A stretch of 64,000 nt of DNA from Phyllobacterium myrsinacearum (GTDB taxonomy: Bacteria > Pseudomonadota > Alphaproteobacteria > Rhizobiales > Rhizobiaceae). The notes below the pieces were generated by a model that worked only from the letters and a program-made list of their open reading frames with translations, was not told where the DNA came from and did not search any database. Positions 61,935 to 64,000 of this stretch are shown here, in pieces (the first letter of the stretch is position 1; each line of letters opens with the position of its first letter). The position numbers and the translations under genes are program-made. The stretch is taken from the NCBI RefSeq assembly GCF_014138285.1, contig NZ_JACGXN010000003.1, forward strand, positions 434,001-498,000, in the 5' to 3' direction.

Positions 61935-62847
61935 CCGATCTACCGTGCAGTATACCGTCGTTCTGACAGCCCTCGCCGGTGCCGGTCTGCTGCTTTGGAG
62001 CACGTCAAACGCGACGGAGACCCATCAGGCGGAAATCACGTCAGCCAAGCCCAATATTATTGCCGCCGCGCGCGGCATTGTGGATGTGGAAGGTGGCTTG
62101 CTGCGGTTGTCAACACCGCGTGACGGGATGATTGAGCAGGTGCGGGTGAAGGAAGGACAGCGGATTGAACGCGGCGATATTCTTGCAACTCTAGACAATC
62201 GCCGCGAGCTCATCGCCGTCCGTACCTCCGAAGCAGAACTGCGCCAGACCAAAGGGCAGCTCGATGCATTGCAAGCAAAGCTGAACGCGCAGACACGGCA
62301 GGTAGCAAGATTTCGCCGGGCAGCGGCAGGAAATGCTATTTCCGCCCAGGCCCTGGACGAAGCCGAAGCCCAGTTGGCTGGTCTGAAATCCGAAGTGGTA
62401 ATTGCCGAAGCCATATTGGCGGCAGCAGAAAGCCGTGTGGACAACAGCCGGCTCGAAGTTGAAATGCGGCTTGTACGTGCACCCGTTGCGGCGCGTATCA
62501 TCCGCCTGTCCGCGTGGATTGGTGAGGTTGTGTCCACCCAAGGTGCCAGCGAGCTTTTCACACTTTTGCCCGAGGCTCCGATTATCGTTCGTGCCGAGAT
62601 TCAGGAGCAATTTGTCAAATTGGTCGAACCCGACATGTATGTCGACATTATTTCAGAAAATGATGACATCATTTCAGTTCCGGGCCGGGTCAAAAGTATC
62701 CAACAGGTTCTTGAACAACCCAAATCCCGTGACACGCCTGGTGATCGTGTCGATATCCGTACAGCCGAGTGCATTATCAATATCCAGTCCAAGTCACCCT
62801 TCCTCATTGGACAGCGCGTAGTAATTCGCTTCAAGCCCAGACCGTAA
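61921..62847 (+). CDS. Membrane-fusion protein (HlyD/MacA-like)
   Basis: 308 residues from the ATG at 61921, 14 bases inside the ATPase 3' end. N-terminal helix (YTVVLTALAGAGLLLWS), lipoyl halves (GVVDVEGG-like IVDVEGGLLRLSTPRDGMIE and APVAARIIRLSAWIGEVVST), a long alpha-hairpin coiled coil (EAELRQTKGQLDALQAKLNA) and barrel domain. It bridges the inner-membrane permease and the outer-membrane factor. Confidence 0.92.
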   Translation: MTMFSRSTVQYTVVLTALAGAGLLLWSTSNATETHQAEITSAKPNIIAAARGIVDVEGGLLRLSTPRDGMIEQVRVKEGQRIERGDILATLDNRRELIAVRTSEAELRQTKGQLDALQAKLNAQTRQVARFRRAAAGNAISAQALDEAEAQLAGLKSEVVIAEAILAAAESRVDNSRLEVEMRLVRAPVAARIIRLSAWIGEVVSTQGASELFTLLPEAPIIVRAEIQEQFVKLVEPDMYVDIISENDDIISVPGRVKSIQQVLEQPKSRDTPGDRVDIRTAECIINIQSKSPFLIGQRVVIRFKPRP

Positions 62848-63128
62848 GATTATACAGCTCGCCATTGGTCGATTTGTCGGCAAGTAGGACAACCTGCTTT
62901 AACGATTGGCTTGATCCTACGAGCTCAACTGAAAAGAACAATCGCAACTGGCTTCAAATAAACTGGACAGCTCGCGTTGAGGCACAGAAGACCTCACAAG
63001 AAAGCGAACGGAACGTACAAGCGATCTATGCGGCAGGCTTGGACTTGCAATCCCGAGCAGCATCCGCAACGGGCAGGCTCCTGCCGGTGCTGATGCGAGT
63101 ACGAAATTGCCCACGCACGCGCATCTCT
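62848..63128. other. Intergenic region between convergent genes
   Basis: About 280 bases. No terminator with a clear U-tract and no gene seen. Confidence 0.35.
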
Positions 63129-64000
63129 CTACTCACGTGTAAGTGCATCCACAGGTGTTAGTTGTGCAGCACTGCGAGCGGGCAGATAGCCAAACACCAA
63201 CCCAACGGCGATAGCTGAGGCAGTGGCGACGATTATCGAAGCGCTTGTGAAGATCATTGGGTAGTCTCCTTCCGCAGAGCCCATCGCGGCGCCTATTGCC
63301 AGCGCGAGACATAAGCCAAAAACTGCACCCACAATACAGATCACAACCGCCTCAAGCTGAAACTGCAACATTATATCCATACGCCGTGCGCCAACAGCCA
63401 TACGCAAGCCGATTTCCTTTATGCGTTCTGTGACTGTTACGAGCATTATATTCATTACTCCAATACCACCTACGACAAGAGCGATTGCAGCTACTGACGT
63501 GATAAGCATCGACATAGACCGAGAAGTATTTTCGAATGTCTTGCGAAGCTGATCGCTGTTGAAAATGAAAAAATCTTTCAGACCGTGGCGGCGCGTCAAT
63601 AAGTTGACAATGGCCCCTTCCGCAAAACGTGTATCGATGCGATCTGATACCCGAATTGTGAGGCCAGTGAGACTGGACGCTTGACCACTTAACCGGCTCA
63701 GCATAGCGGTGTAGGGAATATAAATCTGTAAACTACGACTACCGTCACTACTCCGGCGCGGTGCGAGAACACCTGTTATCACTAGGGGAAGTTTTTGCAC
63801 CATGATGACTTTCCCGATTGGATCCACACCTTCACGGAAAAGACGGCGTTTGGTGTTGTCATCGATGAGTGCAACTTGCAATCTGCTCTCAATATCGCGA
63901 TTGTCAAAGAACCGCCCGCGGCCCAGCTTCAGATTGTTGACCTGGAAATAGCTTTCCCCAACACCATTGACCTCTGTGTTTAGCAAGACGTTATCCATGC
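63129..64000 (-). CDS. MacB-like ABC permease (5' partial)
   Basis: At least 289 residues of the permease half of a MacB protein; the 5' end lies beyond the window. Seen: the MacB periplasmic domain (YFQVNNLKLGRGRFFDNRDI, VALIDDNTKRRLFREGVDPI) and the three C-terminal helices, with GGIGVMNIMLVTVTERIKEI and GLRMAVGARRMDIMLQFQLE, ending TPVDALTRE. It is convergent with the tripartite operon and so belongs to a second, separate macrolide-type or peptide exporter. Confidence 0.9.
   Translation of the reverse strand, partial: MDNVLLNTEVNGVGESYFQVNNLKLGRGRFFDNRDIESRLQVALIDDNTKRRLFREGVDPIGKVIMVQKLPLVITGVLAPRRSSDGSRSLQIYIPYTAMLSRLSGQASSLTGLTIRVSDRIDTRFAEGAIVNLLTRRHGLKDFFIFNSDQLRKTFENTSRSMSMLITSVAAIALVVGGIGVMNIMLVTVTERIKEIGLRMAVGARRMDIMLQFQLEAVVICIVGAVFGLCLALAIGAAMGSAEGDYPMIFTSASIIVATASAIAVGLVFGYLPARSAAQLTPVDALTRE

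Noticed and set aside
1-64000. CRISPR arrays, tRNA and rRNA genes
   Set aside because: No regularly spaced direct repeats, no cloverleaf with a TTCRA arm and no conserved rRNA segment were seen on reading; a tRNA or covariance scan would be decisive.

Overview
The window looks like an accessory, IS-scarred stretch of an alphaproteobacterial genome, most likely order Hyphomicrobiales (Rhizobiales), for example a Brucella/Ochrobactrum or Phyllobacterium relative. The basis is the SyrB-like regulator, the many family-1 and family-5 solute ABC operons, the moderate-to-high G+C with lower-G+C patches at mobile scars, and the proportion of solute transporters. The genus call is inference. No rRNA, tRNA or CRISPR array was recognised, and no replication genes were seen, so chromosome, chromid and plasmid cannot be told apart.

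Layout. 1-4 kb: tail of a siderophore-type ABC ATPase, an IS3 scar joined to a decayed PPOX-family gene, a metallophosphoesterase, two small envelope proteins, a frameshifted sugar-permease remnant and an SDR epimerase. 4.2-12.2 kb: a seven-gene minus-strand operon in which an AmiC-like amide sensor and an AmiR-like ANTAR antiterminator precede a family-5 ABC importer and a formamidase/acetamidase; a promoter and a terminator hairpin lie in the leader, as the ami antitermination model predicts. 12.6-17.6 kb: broken vapBC genes, small secreted proteins, a SyrB-like regulator, a methyltransferase, an IS6-type deletion remnant and an autotransporter tail fused to the 3' end of an IS110 element. 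17.6-20.3 kb: EamA exporter, atypical SDR, LysR regulator. 20.3-22.5 kb: dispersed structured repeats, a DUF2809 protein and a MITE-like element. 22.5-26.1 kb: two convergent HipA/HTH modules with a restriction-subunit fragment between them. 26.7-32.8 kb: a polyol-type operon (solute-binding protein, two permeases, dehydrogenase, MalK-type ATPase, AraC regulator).

33.6-42.4 kb: an intact vapBC, an intact IS110-family element, an unknown gene, a LacI regulator divergent from a PhyH-like oxygenase with a perfect palindrome between them, an SLC13 transporter, and a C-terminally truncated second IS110-family (IS1111-like) transposase bounded by terminal inverted repeats. 42.4-47.4 kb: small unknown proteins, IS3 and IS1182 scars, an MFS exporter divergent from a CGNR regulator, and an ABM monooxygenase. 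47.6-51.6 kb: DUF2938 protein, ArsR-rhodanese regulator, a class II glutamine-amidotransferase-fold protein without the usual Cys2, and an MFS exporter, with a similar operator sequence at two promoters. 52-57 kb: a decayed acetyltransferase, a MNT-HEPN protein and a Dcm-Vsr-EcoRII restriction-modification operon whose methyltransferase carries its own N-terminal HTH. 57-64 kb: a LacI remnant, a structured repeat, a small secreted protein, a four-gene tripartite ABC export operon (outer-membrane factor, FtsX-type permease, ATPase, membrane-fusion protein), and a convergent MacB-type permease cut by the window edge.

The best candidates for new biology are the AmiC/AmiR-controlled importer-formamidase operon with its leader, the HTH-Dcm/Vsr/EcoRII cluster next to a MNT-HEPN gene, the Ser2/Asp110 amidotransferase-fold protein with its ArsR-rhodanese neighbour, and a dispersed repeat whose terminal hairpin is kept by compensating changes.
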